A stretch of 64,000 bases of DNA from Buchnera aphidicola (Symydobius americanus). Its GTDB lineage: Bacteria; Pseudomonadota; Gammaproteobacteria; Enterobacterales; Enterobacteriaceae. The notes beneath the pieces were generated by a model. It was given only the letters and a program-made list of their open reading frames with translations. It searched no databases and was not told the DNA's origin. Positions 37,288-48,411 of the stretch are shown here, in pieces. The stretch is from assembly GCF_964059135.1 (NCBI RefSeq), contig NZ_OZ060393.1, forward strand, positions 248,001 through 312,000, in the 5' to 3' direction. A program made the translations under genes and the position numbers. Numbering within the stretch: position 1 is the stretch's first letter; each line of letters begins with the position of its first letter.

Positions 37288-39492
37288 CTATATTTGAGTA
37301 TTTTCAAATGATTCAATAATATCACCAACACAAATATCATGATATTTTTTTATTCCAATTCCACATTCTTTACCGCTACTCACTTCTTTGACATTTTCTT
37401 TAAATCTCCTTAATGAATCTAATTCACCCTCATGTATTATATTATTTCCGCGTAGAACTTTAACTGGATTAGTACGCTTAATTATTCCGTCTATAACCAT
37501 TACTCCAGCAATGACAGAACATTTAGAAGTTTTAAAAATATTACGAACTTCTGCTTTTCCAACGTGTTTTACTTGATACGCAGGAGAAATCATGTTTTTC
37601 ATAGATGATTTTATAGCCTTTATAATATCATATATTACTGTATAATAATATGTACTAACTTTCTCTTTCTGAATCATCTGCTTTGCTAAATAATTAGATT
37701 TTACGTTAAAACCAATAATTTTAGCCCGAGAAGCTATAGCTAAAGAAACATCAGTTTCAGTAATATCTCCAACATTGGAACTAATAATTTTTATTTCTAT
37801 AGATGGAATAGATAAAGATTGTACTGTATGAACAATTGCTTCTAAAGAACCTTGAGCATCAGCTTTTAAAATTAAATTAAGTTTAGAATTCGATTCATTT
37901 TGTAAATCCTGAAACATGTTTTCAATATTAGATGTTTTATAAGTCAAAAATTTATCTTCTCTAGACCTTTTTTTTCTATATAAAGCAACTTCTCGTGCTT
38001 GTTTTTCGGTTGTTACAACATTAAATATATCTCCACTAATAGGAATGCCTGATAATCCTAATATTTGTACTGGAATAGCAGGTTCAGCAATTTGTAATTC
38101 TTTTCCAAACGCATCAAGAATTAAACGAATCTTGCCATATTCAAAGCCACATAAAATAATATCCCCTTTCTTTAAACTACCTTCTTTAATTAAAATAGTA
38201 GCTATTGGACCTTTACTACTATCTAAAAAAGATTCAATAACTACACCAGAAGCCATACCAGAATATGTAGTAGTTAATTCTAATAATTCAGATTCTAATA
38301 ATATCGCGTTTAATAAATCATTAATTCCTTGACCTGTTTTTGAGGAAATGGTAACAAATACATGTTTACCACCCCATTCTTCTGGAATAATATCATGTTT
38401 CATTAATTCTTTTTTGACGTTTTCAGGATTAGAATCTAATTTATCAATTTTATTAATTGCTACAATTAATGAAACATTAGCAGCTTGAACATGTTGAATA
38501 GCTTCAATTGTTTGAGGTTTAACACCATCATCTGCTGCAACAACTAATATTACAATATCTGTAATCTGTACTCCTCGGGCTCTCATTGAAGTAAAAGCAG
38601 CATGTCCAGGGGTATCTAGAAAAGTTATCACTCTATTATTGTTTTTAACATGATAAGCACCAATGTGTTGTGTAATTCCTCCAGATTCGTTTAAAGCAAT
38701 ACGAGTAGAACGAATATAATCTAATAAAGAAGTTTTACCGTGATCAACATGACCCATAATAGTTACAATAGGCGGCCTAGTTTGTTTAGTATATTTTTGA
38801 TTTTCGATATTACGATAATTAATTATTGAATCTTCTAATTTATTATCATTACGTAAAATTACCTTATGTCCCATTTCTTCTATTACTAATTGTGCTGTTT
38901 CATGATCAATAACTTGATTTATAGTAACTACAACACCCATGCGTATCATTCTTTTTATTAATTCAGATACTTTTATTGAAAGTTTATTAGATAATTCTAA
39001 TATTGTAATAGTCTTATTAAGAATAATTTCTCTTGAAATAAAATTAGAAGGTTTAGTAAAATTTTGTTGTAAAACACTACCTCTTTTATTATAAAGAACA
39101 TGTTTTTTTTTACGCAAACGAATTTTCGGAATTTCAGTCTCTTTAGTGTTATCATAATATTTTAATTTATTTTGATAATTTGTATATTTAATATTTTTAA
39201 TATTAGAGTACTTATTTTTTTCAATCAATTTCTTTTTTTCATTATCTTTTTTAGTTACATGTAAAAATTTTTTAACATGATTATTTGAAATAGAATCTTT
39301 AACAAAAAATTCAGAAGATAAAAAAGAATTAATTTTATTTGAACATTGTAAAATACATAATAATTTAATAATTATTATTTTATAATTATTACTATAATTT
39401 CTACTAATAATTACAAAAAATATTTTCTTTAAAAATGGTATTTGATAAAATAACATTTTAAAAATTAAATATCTTAAATTAATTTCTTTCAT
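37288..39492 (-). CDS. infB: Translation initiation factor IF-2
   Basis: 734 residues against 890 in E. coli. The GTPase core is complete: [29 protein letters not shown] and NKIDK. C-terminal fMet-tRNA-binding domains are also complete. The middle linker is reduced to about 100 Lys-rich residues. The N-terminal IF2N module (1-55) aligns gaplessly with E. coli but shares few residues and is rich in Ile/Phe, so it looks degenerate. The second IF2N-like segment near 155-205 ([19 protein letters not shown]) is well kept. It follows nusA, with the usual nusA-infB-rbfA order. Confidence 0.96.
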   Translation of the reverse strand: MKEINLRYLIFKMLFYQIPFLKKIFFVIISRNYSNNYKIIIIKLLCILQCSNKINSFLSSEFFVKDSISNNHVKKFLHVTKKDNEKKKLIEKNKYSNIKNIKYTNYQNKLKYYDNTKETEIPKIRLRKKKHVLYNKRGSVLQQNFTKPSNFISREIILNKTITILELSNKLSIKVSELIKRMIRMGVVVTINQVIDHETAQLVIEEMGHKVILRNDNKLEDSIINYRNIENQKYTKQTRPPIVTIMGHVDHGKTSLLDYIRSTRIALNESGGITQHIGAYHVKNNNRVITFLDTPGHAAFTSMRARGVQITDIVILVVAADDGVKPQTIEAIQHVQAANVSLIVAINKIDKLDSNPENVKKELMKHDIIPEEWGGKHVFVTISSKTGQGINDLLNAILLESELLELTTTYSGMASGVVIESFLDSSKGPIATILIKEGSLKKGDIILCGFEYGKIRLILDAFGKELQIAEPAIPVQILGLSGIPISGDIFNVVTTEKQAREVALYRKKRSREDKFLTYKTSNIENMFQDLQNESNSKLNLILKADAQGSLEAIVHTVQSLSIPSIEIKIISSNVGDITETDVSLAIASRAKIIGFNVKSNYLAKQMIQKEKVSTYYYTVIYDIIKAIKSSMKNMISPAYQVKHVGKAEVRNIFKTSKCSVIAGVMVIDGIIKRTNPVKVLRGNNIIHEGELDSLRRFKENVKEVSSGKECGIGIKKYHDICVGDIIESFENTQI

Positions 39493-39644
39493 GATCTCAC
39501 CTTATATAAATTTAATTAATTATTTAATAAATAAATATTACAACCAATAATCTACTGTAAAATCAATAAAATTTTTAAATATTTATATTTATAAAATTTT
39601 AAATAAAATAACTTAATTAATTTTATATTATAAAAACAATAATT

Positions 39645-40928
39645 TTAACCAATCACGTTATAATATTTTTTATTTTTAAGATTATTCGAAAAAAAAATAT
39701 TAGTTGTTGTTTTAATAAAATGTGCTGTTTTTCTATCTATTCCTGGAATATTTAATAAATCAGAATACGAAATATACATTAAATCTTTTAATGAAGATAA
39801 CCCAAATTGAATTAAAGAAGTTATAATCTTTCTATTAAAATTAAAATATTTTATAAATACATTATGAAAATGATACGTAGATTTTTGATCTTCACCCATA
39901 ATATCTACAATAATAATATTTAACGACCAACCAAGTAATTGAGAAGCTAAACGAACATTTTGGCCATTTTTCCCAATTAATTGAGATATGTTTTCGGAAT
40001 CAACAAATATATCTATGAAATGATTATTTTTATGAATTACAAGATCATGAATATCAGCTGGTGCAATCACATTCATAGCAAACTTAGAAAGATTATTATC
40101 CCATAAAATAATATCTATTCGTTCACCTTGTAATGTATTAGAAATTGATCGAATTCTATTACCTCTCAAACCAATGCAAGCACCAACTGGATCAATTCCA
40201 TTATCAATAGATTCAACTGCAATTTTTGAACGATAACCAGGATCACGAGCAATAGATTTAATTTTAATTAAACCTTCTTTAACTTCTGGTATTTCAATAT
40301 TAAGTAATGCTAATAACATTCGAGAATTTGATTGACTAAGTAATAGTTTTATATGATCAATCATGAAATACACCGCACATAACACTCCTTTTACTTTATC
40401 ACCAATCCTAATATTTCTGATTGATAACATATCTGATCTATATATAACAGCTTCTACAAATTCTCTCACCAATAAAATAATATATGTATTTTTAATTAAC
40501 TTGACTGTACCTATAATAATTTGACCTTTCTGATTATAAAATTCATCAAGCATGATTAACTGTTTTTCTTCTTGAACTTTTTTAAAAATAATTTTTTTAG
40601 CTTCTTTAGTATTTATGTGATGTAGGGTTATTGAAGTGATTTGATCTTGTATGAAATCATTTAATTTTATTTTTTTTTTTTGGATTTTTGCTTTTTTAAA
40701 AGCTATTTGTCGATCTGGTTGAATAACTTTTGAAACGACCATCCAACGACGAAAAACATTAAAATCACCATTTATTTTATTAATAAATAATCGAATATCC
40801 TTAAAATACGAATACTTACATTTAATAGAAATAGACAATGCGTTTTCTAAAACTTCAAAAATTTTTTCTTGAGATAATAATTCTTTATCAGAAATAGACT
40901 TTACAAGAAATAAAATTTCTTTATTCAT
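39645..40928 (-). CDS. nusA: Transcription factor NusA, second acidic repeat lost
   Basis: 427 residues from ATG 40928, with GAGGT upstream and MNKEIL as in E. coli (495). A TTG 12 bases earlier is in the ribosome binding site and is rejected. Order: RNAP-binding N-terminal domain, S1, KH1 and KH2 (DPVGACIGLRGNRIRSISN and LIGKNGQNVRLASQLLG), then one helix-hairpin-helix acidic repeat (LLNIPGIDRKTAHFI). The second repeat of E. coli is missing. A 12-A run in the coding strand (complement of 40670-40681) stays in frame. NusA modulates pausing, termination and antitermination. Confidence 0.95.
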   Translation of the reverse strand: MNKEILFLVKSISDKELLSQEKIFEVLENALSISIKCKYSYFKDIRLFINKINGDFNVFRRWMVVSKVIQPDRQIAFKKAKIQKKKIKLNDFIQDQITSITLHHINTKEAKKIIFKKVQEEKQLIMLDEFYNQKGQIIIGTVKLIKNTYIILLVREFVEAVIYRSDMLSIRNIRIGDKVKGVLCAVYFMIDHIKLLLSQSNSRMLLALLNIEIPEVKEGLIKIKSIARDPGYRSKIAVESIDNGIDPVGACIGLRGNRIRSISNTLQGERIDIILWDNNLSKFAMNVIAPADIHDLVIHKNNHFIDIFVDSENISQLIGKNGQNVRLASQLLGWSLNIIIVDIMGEDQKSTYHFHNVFIKYFNFNRKIITSLIQFGLSSLKDLMYISYSDLLNIPGIDRKTAHFIKTTTNIFFSNNLKNKKYYNVIG

Positions 40929-41070
40929 TAATAACCTCAAAACACTAAAATATAAAAAATATCAATACAAAAAAATACATATATCAAATCGAAAAAAAAT
41001 AATTCTAAAAATAATAAAATCATAATTTATAAAAATAAAAATTAATTAATGATATTTTGAAAATATTTTA

Positions 41071-41158
41071 TACCGAGAATGGGATTTGAACCCATAAGCT
41101 ATAATCAATAGCACTACCCCCTCAAAGTAGCGTGTTTACCTATTTTCACCATCTCGGT
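41071..41158 (-). tRNA. tRNA-Leu(GAG)
   Basis: Minus strand, 88 nt, class II, with acceptor ACCGAGA pairing with TCTCGGT and anticodon GAG within TTTGAGG. It resembles E. coli leuU, which lies beside secG there too. CCA is not encoded. Metallo neighbours metY and rimP of E. coli are absent; nusA follows directly. Confidence 0.96.
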
Positions 41159-41326
41159 ATAATAATAAAGTTAAATAACACAATAAAATATTCAAAATAA
41201 TGCAAAATAATCTTATATAATTATCATTAAAATAATTTATTATGTTTTAAATAATATAAAATATTTCATATATTTAAACAATTAATGAAAATTTTTTAAA
41301 TATTTTTAATTTTATCAAAAAAAAAA

Positions 41327-41342
41327 AAAAAATAATTTAATA
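41327..41342 (-). other. Homopolymer run, T16 after secG
   Basis: Sixteen consecutive A on the plus strand, which reads as T16 three bases after the secG stop on the minus strand. No stem precedes it. It may act as a poorly formed terminator or simply be a length-variable tract. Confidence 0.4.
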
Positions 41343-41345
41343 TTA

Positions 41346-41582
41346 TTAAACTCTATGACTGTTTAAAATGGATATTAAAAAACACAAAATCAAAAAACAT
41401 GCTGCAAAAATGTTTTTTATCTTATAAATTAAAGTATTTTTAAAAATAGATTTATTTAACGATTGCAAATGATGATTATTTAAAGAATAAGATAAATTAT
41501 TATTTCTTTCTGAATTGCATACAATTAAAAAAATTAAAGAACATGAAATAAAAACAAATAAAAATAAAATTATATTATACAT
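41346..41582 (-). CDS. secG: Protein translocase subunit SecG
   Basis: 78 residues with two hydrophobic segments (about 2-22 and 54-73) separated by a polar loop, the SecG topology. Start MYNIILFLFVFISCSLIFLIV resembles E. coli MYEALLVVFLIVAIGL, and the end ILNSHRV matches the NINSNK segment. It assists SecYEG in protein export. Sequence identity is low, but the position between tRNA-Leu(GAG) and ftsH supports the call. glmM and folP, between secG and ftsH in E. coli, are gone. A run of 16 T follows on its coding strand (41327-41342). Confidence 0.85.
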   Translation of the reverse strand: MYNIILFLFVFISCSLIFLIVCNSERNNNLSYSLNNHHLQSLNKSIFKNTLIYKIKNIFAACFLILCFLISILNSHRV

Positions 41583-41732
41583 AATTGTATTATAATATGC
41601 TAATGGAATTAAAATAATTAATATATGATATTTAAAATTTTAAAATATATAAATATTTTTTAAAAAATCTTTTTTTTTAATAAAATAATTATATAAAAAA
41701 TTATAATTTTAAGGAAAATAATTTTAAAAAAA

Positions 41733-43610
41733 CTAATTAATATTTAATTCCCAACCTATGGGATCTTTAATTGTTTTTCTAGACATTAAATCATTAATTT
41801 GATTAGAATCAATAGTTTCATATTTCATTAACGCATCTTTCATAGCATGCAAAATATCTAAATTTTCATGTAACAATTTTTTAGCTCGATTATAATTTTT
41901 TTGAATTAATAATTTGACTTCTTCATCAATAATTCTAGATGTTTCATTAGATAAATAGCTTGCGTATACAGATTGACTAAAAAATAGTTTATTTTCATCA
42001 TCATCAGAATACAATAATGGACCAAGCTTTTCTGAAAAACCCCATTTAGTTATCATATTACGTGCTATTCGAGTTGCTACTTTAATATCATTCATTGCTC
42101 CGGTAGATACTTTATAGGGTCCATAAATAATTTCTTCTGCTAATCGACCGCCATATAAAGTTGATATTTGACTTTCTAATTTTTCTCTACTGATACTAAC
42201 AGCATCAAATTCTGGTAAAAAAATTGTTACTCCTAAAGCAAGACCTCTTGGAACTATGGTTACTTTATGTGCCGGATCATGTTCTGGAACTAACCTTCCA
42301 ATAATTACATGACCTGACTCATGATATGCAGTTAATTCTTTTTGGGTTTCAGTCATAATCATAGAACGTCTTTCAGACCCAATAATCATTTTATCTTTCG
42401 CTTTTTCAAAATCTGACATAGAAACAATTTGATGGTTTGATCTTGCTGCAAATAAAGCAGACTCATTCACTAAATTAGATAAATCAGCTCCAGAAAAACC
42501 AGGAGTTCCTCGAGCAATAATCATAGGATCTACATCAGGTGAAACAGGAATATTTTTCATATGTACTTTTAAAATTTTTTCTCTACCCCTAATATCCGGA
42601 AGTGAAACTATCACTTGACGATCAAACCTACCAGGTCTTAATAAAGCAGGATCTAAAACATCAGGTCTGTTTGTTGCAGCGATTAATATAATTCCCTCAT
42701 TACCTTCAAATCCATCCATTTCAACTAACATTTGATTTAAAGTTTGTTCTCGCTCGTCATTTCCACCTCCTAAAGCACTACTCCTTTGACGACCAACAGC
42801 ATCAATTTCATCAATAAAGATTATACAAGGTGCTGATTTTCTAGCATGATCAAATACATCTCTCACTCTAGATGCTCCTAAGCCTACAAACATTTCAACA
42901 AAATCTGAACCTGATAATGTTAAAAATGATACTTTTGCTTCTCCTGCAATAGCTTTTGCTAATAAAGTTTTACCAGTTCCTGGGGGACCAATCATTAAGA
43001 TTCCTTTTGGAATTTTACACCCTAATTTTTCAAATCGTTTAGGTTCTTTAAGATATTCAACTAATTCCCTAACTTCTTCTTTAGCCTCATTACACCCAGC
43101 AACATCAGCAAAAGTAGTTTTAATTGGATTTTCAGAAAATATGTGCATTTTACTCTTCCCAAAAGAATTAGAATTCTTAAGGTGATTTTTTTTTACATGA
43201 TTAAGCAAATAAACCCATATCCCAATTAATAACATGGTTGGAAACCAAGAAATAAAAATAGATAATAAAATATTTGTTTCTTTTGGAGCACGACCAGTAA
43301 CAGTAATGCCATGTGATAATAATTGATTCAGTAATTTGCTATCATGTAATGGAATATAAGTAGTATATGTACTTTTGTCTTTTTTAATAATATCAATTAA
43401 ACTACCATCTACATAAATTTCTTTAATTTCGTTTTTATTTATAGAAGATATAAATGTAGTATAATCAATATTATGATTTTTTTTATCAATTACATGAATA
43501 CCAAAACATATAAGTATAAAAAAAAAGATTGTTATTAACCAAAAAATAAAACTTTTAGATATTTCATTCAAAAGATTAACCTCATCATTGTTATAATTAT
43601 TAAAAAACAC
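41733..43610 (-). CDS. ftsH: ATP-dependent zinc metalloprotease FtsH
   Basis: 625 residues (E. coli 644). Two N-terminal membrane segments (about 17-36 and 115-135) flank a periplasmic domain. The AAA module has Walker A GPPGTGKT, Walker B IIFIDEID and the RPGRFDR arginine finger region. The protease domain has the zinc motif HESGH (AYHESGHVI). It degrades membrane proteins and regulators such as LpxC in E. coli. It starts one base after the rlmE stop, the usual rlmE-ftsH pair. Confidence 0.98.
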   Translation of the reverse strand: MFFNNYNNDEVNLLNEISKSFIFWLITIFFFILICFGIHVIDKKNHNIDYTTFISSINKNEIKEIYVDGSLIDIIKKDKSTYTTYIPLHDSKLLNQLLSHGITVTGRAPKETNILLSIFISWFPTMLLIGIWVYLLNHVKKNHLKNSNSFGKSKMHIFSENPIKTTFADVAGCNEAKEEVRELVEYLKEPKRFEKLGCKIPKGILMIGPPGTGKTLLAKAIAGEAKVSFLTLSGSDFVEMFVGLGASRVRDVFDHARKSAPCIIFIDEIDAVGRQRSSALGGGNDEREQTLNQMLVEMDGFEGNEGIILIAATNRPDVLDPALLRPGRFDRQVIVSLPDIRGREKILKVHMKNIPVSPDVDPMIIARGTPGFSGADLSNLVNESALFAARSNHQIVSMSDFEKAKDKMIIGSERRSMIMTETQKELTAYHESGHVIIGRLVPEHDPAHKVTIVPRGLALGVTIFLPEFDAVSISREKLESQISTLYGGRLAEEIIYGPYKVSTGAMNDIKVATRIARNMITKWGFSEKLGPLLYSDDDENKLFFSQSVYASYLSNETSRIIDEEVKLLIQKNYNRAKKLLHENLDILHAMKDALMKYETIDSNQINDLMSRKTIKDPIGWELNIN

Positions 43611-44243
43611 TTAAAAATTATTTTTTTTATTCATTGCTAATATAAATAATTCACGCGAACGATTTCGAGAAGCATGAGGTTTACAAATTTTTACTATTTT
43701 AAAAATAGAACGTATTTTATTTAAATAATTTTTGAATTTCTCTCCTTGAAAAATTTTAATTAAAAAAACACCTGTATTTGACAATATTTTTAAAGTAATA
43801 TTAAGCGCAAAATTCGATAAAGAAAAAGCATTAGGTATATCAATTGAAGATATTCCTGTAATATTGGGAGACATATCCGACATAACTAAATCAATTTTAC
43901 GAGATTTTAAAATATCTAATAAAGATTGAAATACTTCTGGTTTCGTGATATCACCATGTAAAAAAAATACTCCTTTTATTTTAATCATAGGATTGATGTC
44001 ACAGGCTATAACTAATCCTTTATTTCCAATTTTTTTAATTGCATATTGTGACCAACTTCCAGGAGAAGAACCTAAATCTAAAACATATGCACTTCGTTTA
44101 AATATATTGTATTTTAAATTAATTTGATCCAACTTAAACCAGGCTCGAGAACGAATTCCACACAAATGAGTATGTTTCACATAAACATCACGAAAATGCT
44201 CCGATAACCAACGATTTGAACTATAAGATCGTTTTTTTTTCAT
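43611..44243 (-). CDS. rlmE: 23S rRNA 2'-O-methyltransferase RlmE (FtsJ)
   Basis: 210 residues (E. coli 209). SAM motif VLDLGSSPGSWSQYA, and the catalytic K-D-K-E set in RAWFKLDQI, DLVMSDMSPN, FLIKIFQGEKF and RNRSRELFIL. It methylates U2552 in the A loop of 23S rRNA, a late 50S step. Upstream partner of ftsH on one transcript. Unlike three other RNA methyltransferases of this window, its motifs are all normal. Confidence 0.97.
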   Translation of the reverse strand: MKKKRSYSSNRWLSEHFRDVYVKHTHLCGIRSRAWFKLDQINLKYNIFKRSAYVLDLGSSPGSWSQYAIKKIGNKGLVIACDINPMIKIKGVFFLHGDITKPEVFQSLLDILKSRKIDLVMSDMSPNITGISSIDIPNAFSLSNFALNITLKILSNTGVFLIKIFQGEKFKNYLNKIRSIFKIVKICKPHASRNRSRELFILAMNKKNNF

Positions 44244-44355
44244 ACTTGTAAAATAAATTAAAAAATAATAATATTTATATTTTAAAACGAAAATCTTAAA
44301 ATTAAATATTGATATGAATATTAAAAAATATTATTGAATAATAAAATATGAAATA

Positions 44356-44832
44356 TTAAATATATTTAACACATAATACTTTATAATTTACTAAGCCTGA
44401 TGGAGTTTCTATTGAAACAATATCAGATTCCATGGTTCCAATTAAACCTCGAGCTAAAGGGGAATTAATTGAAATTAAGTGATTTTTAAAATCAGCTTCA
44501 TCATCTCCTACAATACGAACCTCTAAAAATTTATTAGTATCTATATTTAATATACTAACAGTGGAACCAAATATTACTTTTCCGTTAAATGGAATATTTT
44601 TAATATCAATAATTTGAACTGAATTTAATTTTAACTCAATATTTTTAATTTTTCTTTCATAAAACGCCTGTTGTTCCCTTGCTGCATGATATTCAGCATT
44701 TTCTTTTAAATCACCATGTTTTCTAGCTTTTGAAATCTCAGAAATAATTTCCGGTCTTTTATATCTTATAAGTTGATGTAATTCTTTTTGAAGTTTTTTG
44801 AAACCTGATAAGGTAATTGGGGTTTTAAACAT
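44356..44832 (-). CDS. greA: Transcription elongation factor GreA
   Basis: 158 residues from ATG 44832, exactly the E. coli length, with AGGA upstream. An in-frame ATG 16 codons earlier is not supported by homology. The N-terminal coiled coil ends with the tip EISKARKHGDLKENAEYHAA containing the acidic residues that activate RNA cleavage in stalled RNA polymerase. The C-terminal domain has GDDEADF and SPLARGLIG. It rescues backtracked RNA polymerase. Confidence 0.97.
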   Translation of the reverse strand: MFKTPITLSGFKKLQKELHQLIRYKRPEIISEISKARKHGDLKENAEYHAAREQQAFYERKIKNIELKLNSVQIIDIKNIPFNGKVIFGSTVSILNIDTNKFLEVRIVGDDEADFKNHLISINSPLARGLIGTMESDIVSIETPSGLVNYKVLCVKYI

Positions 44833-45052
44833 AAATAAAATCCTACAAATATAATTAAAACATATAAATATAATAGACATATATTATCGAAAATAATACA
44901 ATACTCTATATAATTAAATATATTTAACAATCTCAAATTAAAAATAAACCACTAAAATATCAAACATGTCATTCTAAAATAAAAAAATATTGATATAAAA
45001 AAAATCAAATAATTTATCTATAATAATTTAAAATCTTTTAATTGGTTGAAAT

Positions 45053-45310
45053 ATGAATACTTTAGAAATAGAATCTTGCATAAAAAAAGCAGTAGAATTA
45101 AATAATATATATATCATAGGTGACTTAAATCATATAAAAATTATTGCTATAGGAAATATATTTATTGGTATGAATAATGTTCAAAAACAACAAATTATTT
45201 ATAAACCAATTACAAAATATATTATGAAAAAAAAAATTCATGCGATCTCGATTTATACTTTTACACTAAAAGAATGGGAGAAAAAAAAGGGTAATTTTTT
45301 TGTAAATTGA
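45053..45310 (+). CDS. ibaG: BolA-family protein IbaG (YrbA)
   Basis: 85 residues (E. coli 84-89). BolA-like fold with the conserved His in GDLNHIKIIAIG, probably an iron-sulfur ligand shared with a monothiol glutaredoxin. The motif MNNVQKQQIIYKPI is typical. Role by family: Fe-S cluster trafficking. In E. coli it is followed by murA; here only 139 bp separate it from rplU and murA is missing. Confidence 0.9.
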   Translation: MNTLEIESCIKKAVELNNIYIIGDLNHIKIIAIGNIFIGMNNVQKQQIIYKPITKYIMKKKIHAISIYTFTLKEWEKKKGNFFVN

Positions 45311-45449
45311 TTAAATTAAATTAAGATGTAATTAATATAATTTTTATAAAATATTATATTAATAAAAGAAGGATAATAAATAGATATATCGTGTTACAAT
45401 AAGTTAATTAAATGAAAAATGTGTAAGATTAAACAGAGGAATATAATGT

Positions 45450-45770
45450 ATGTATGCAATATTTTCTAATGGCGGAAAACAATACCAAGCCAAAATCGGT
45501 CAAACTATTCGTTTAGAGAAAATTAATCTCAACCAAGGAAAACAAATTAAATTTCATAATATTTTGATGATAGTAGATAATAATAATATCCAAATTGGAA
45601 AACCAAAAATATTAAATTCTTTTGTTTTAGGAGATATTATACAACATGGAAAAAATAAAAAAATAAAAATCATTAAATTCAATCGCAGAAAACATTATAA
45701 AAAAACACAAGGACACAGACAAAATTTTACAGATATAAAAATTATAAGTATTCAACACTCTACAACATAA
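45450..45770 (+). CDS. rplU: 50S ribosomal protein L21
   Basis: 106 residues (E. coli 103). MYAIFSNGGKQYQAKIGQ and RRKHYKKTQGHRQNFTDIKI are L21 signatures. AGAGGA lies upstream. It is followed by rpmA and obgE, the conserved rplU-rpmA-obgE order. Confidence 0.98.
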   Translation: MYAIFSNGGKQYQAKIGQTIRLEKINLNQGKQIKFHNILMIVDNNNIQIGKPKILNSFVLGDIIQHGKNKKIKIIKFNRRKHYKKTQGHRQNFTDIKIISIQHSTT

Positions 45771-45788
45771 AAATACAAAGGAGAACGT

Positions 45789-46040
45789 ATGGCGCATAAA
45801 AAAGCAGGTGGTTCAACAAGAAATGGAAGAGATTCAAGATCTAAAAGATTAGGGATTAAACATTTTGGGGGAGAACAAATTAAATCAGGATCAATTATTA
45901 TTAGACAAAGAGGAACAAAATTTCATCCTGGAAATAATGTAAAAATAGGAAAAGACCATACAATATTTGCAACAAAATCAGGAAAAGTAAAATTCGAAAT
46001 TAAAGGATTAAAACAAAAAAAATACATTAGTATTATTTAA
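45789..46040 (+). CDS. rpmA: 50S ribosomal protein L27
   Basis: 83 residues (E. coli 85). [16 protein letters not shown] at the N-terminus, the L27 arm that reaches the peptidyl transferase centre, and the [10 protein letters not shown] and DHTIFA motifs. It lies 18 bases after rplU, with AAAGGAG upstream. Confidence 0.98.
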   Translation: MAHKKAGGSTRNGRDSRSKRLGIKHFGGEQIKSGSIIIRQRGTKFHPGNNVKIGKDHTIFATKSGKVKFEIKGLKQKKYISII

Positions 46041-46188
46041 ATAAATCATTTTTATATTATGATATACCAATAAGATATATTATTATTCTTAAATAATAAA
46101 ATAAATTAATTAAATATTAATAATTCATTATATAATAAAATGTAATAATATTACTTAGTATTAATTGCTATATAAAAAAATATCGTGA

Positions 46189-47205
<1,017 letters not shown>

Positions 47206-47243
47206 ATATAACATTTTTATATAATTGATCTTTAATGATTTAA

Positions 47244-47270
47244 AATCCGGATAATCTAATATTCCGGATT
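47244..47270. terminator. Hairpin between obgE and rpsI
   Basis: Perfect 8-bp stem AATCCGGA/TCCGGATT with an 11-nt loop, between convergent obgE and rpsI. It is G/C-enriched compared with its surroundings. No strong T-run follows on either side, so it is a probable bidirectional terminator or 3' protector. Confidence 0.5.
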
Positions 47271-47298
47271 ATATAAAAATATATGAATGAATATAATG

Positions 47299-47691
47299 TT
47301 ATCTTTTTGAAAATTGTGGTTTTTTTCTAGATTTTTTAAGTCCAATTTTTTTTCTTTCTACTTTACGAGAATCTCGAGTAACAAAACCCGCTTCCCTTAA
47401 GCTTGATCTAAATAATGAATCGTATTTTATTAAAACACGAGTAATTCCTTGTCGGATTGCTCCAGCTTGACCAGAAGTACCACCACCTTTCACTGTAATA
47501 TATAAATTTATTTTATCTAACATATTAGTTAATTTTAATGGACTTAAAATCACCATACGAGTAATTTCCAGAGGAAAATATTGTAAAAAAGATCTTTTGT
47601 TAACTGTAATATTACCTAATCCTATTTTTAAAAAAACACGAGCAGAAGAACTTTTACGACGACCTGTAGCATAATATTGAAAATTAATCAT
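47299..47691 (-). CDS. rpsI: 30S ribosomal protein S9
   Basis: 130 residues, full length. [32 protein letters not shown] and the C-terminal [12 protein letters not shown], whose last Lys/Arg residues touch the P-site tRNA, are all present. It is cotranscribed with rplM, 17 bases upstream. Confidence 0.98.
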   Translation of the reverse strand: MINFQYYATGRRKSSSARVFLKIGLGNITVNKRSFLQYFPLEITRMVILSPLKLTNMLDKINLYITVKGGGTSGQAGAIRQGITRVLIKYDSLFRSSLREAGFVTRDSRKVERKKIGLKKSRKKPQFSKR

Positions 47692-47708
47692 TTTATAATA
47701 TACCTAAA

Positions 47709-48137
47709 TTATATATCTAAAAATTTGGGTTTTTGAGCGTAATGATTATGCTCATTAAAAGCATAAACCTTCAATTTACTAAATATTATTCGTCCCAATG
47801 GACCTTTTGGTAACATGCCTTTTACAGCATGAGAAATAATTCTTTCAGGGAAATTCAATAACATTTCTTGAAAAGATATTTTTTTTATACCACCAACATA
47901 CCCAGTATGTCGATAATAAAATTTTTTTAGTTTCTTATTACCGGTGACTATAATTTTTGAAGCGTTTAAAACGATAATATAATCTCCAAAATCAAGATAA
48001 GGAGTATATTTTGTTTTATGTTTTCCTTTTAAATAATAAGCTATCTTTGAAGCAAATCTTCCTAAGATTTTATCAGTCGCATCTACATAATACCATTTTT
48101 TTTTAATATCATTACAATCGTTTGAAATAATTTTCAT
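47709..48137 (-). CDS. rplM: 50S ribosomal protein L13
   Basis: 142 residues from ATG 48137, identical in length to E. coli; an in-frame GTG three codons earlier lies in the AGGTGG binding site. Motifs [19 protein letters not shown] and [12 protein letters not shown]. It heads the rplM-rpsI pair and is divergent from pheA across 274 bp in which no reliable promoter boxes were recognised. Confidence 0.97.
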   Translation of the reverse strand: MKIISNDCNDIKKKWYYVDATDKILGRFASKIAYYLKGKHKTKYTPYLDFGDYIIVLNASKIIVTGNKKLKKFYYRHTGYVGGIKKISFQEMLLNFPERIISHAVKGMLPKGPLGRIIFSKLKVYAFNEHNHYAQKPKFLDI

Positions 48138-48411
48138 AATAACCACCTAAAATTCTTAAAATCAATAAATATTAAGTATATAAAATACATTTAAAATATT
48201 AAACACAATATATTTCTTTAAATTACAAAAAATTAATTAAATAGCGCTTTGATCAATAAATATGATACAATCAATATTTTCAAATTAAACAAAATATAAA
48301 ACATATTATTTTAAAAAAATATATTTAAAATCAAAAAAAAAGAAATAAATAAGTATATTAATATAAAAAATAATATTTAAAACTTTACCGTTCTATTAGG
48401 TACAGAAAAAT

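Noticed and set aside
38045-38332. 95-codon frame on plus inside infB
   Set aside because: Antisense shadow of the conserved IF-2 coding region with no independent support.
48241-48411. pheL-like attenuator upstream of pheA
   Set aside because: No frame with a run of Phe codons and no G/C hairpin was found there.
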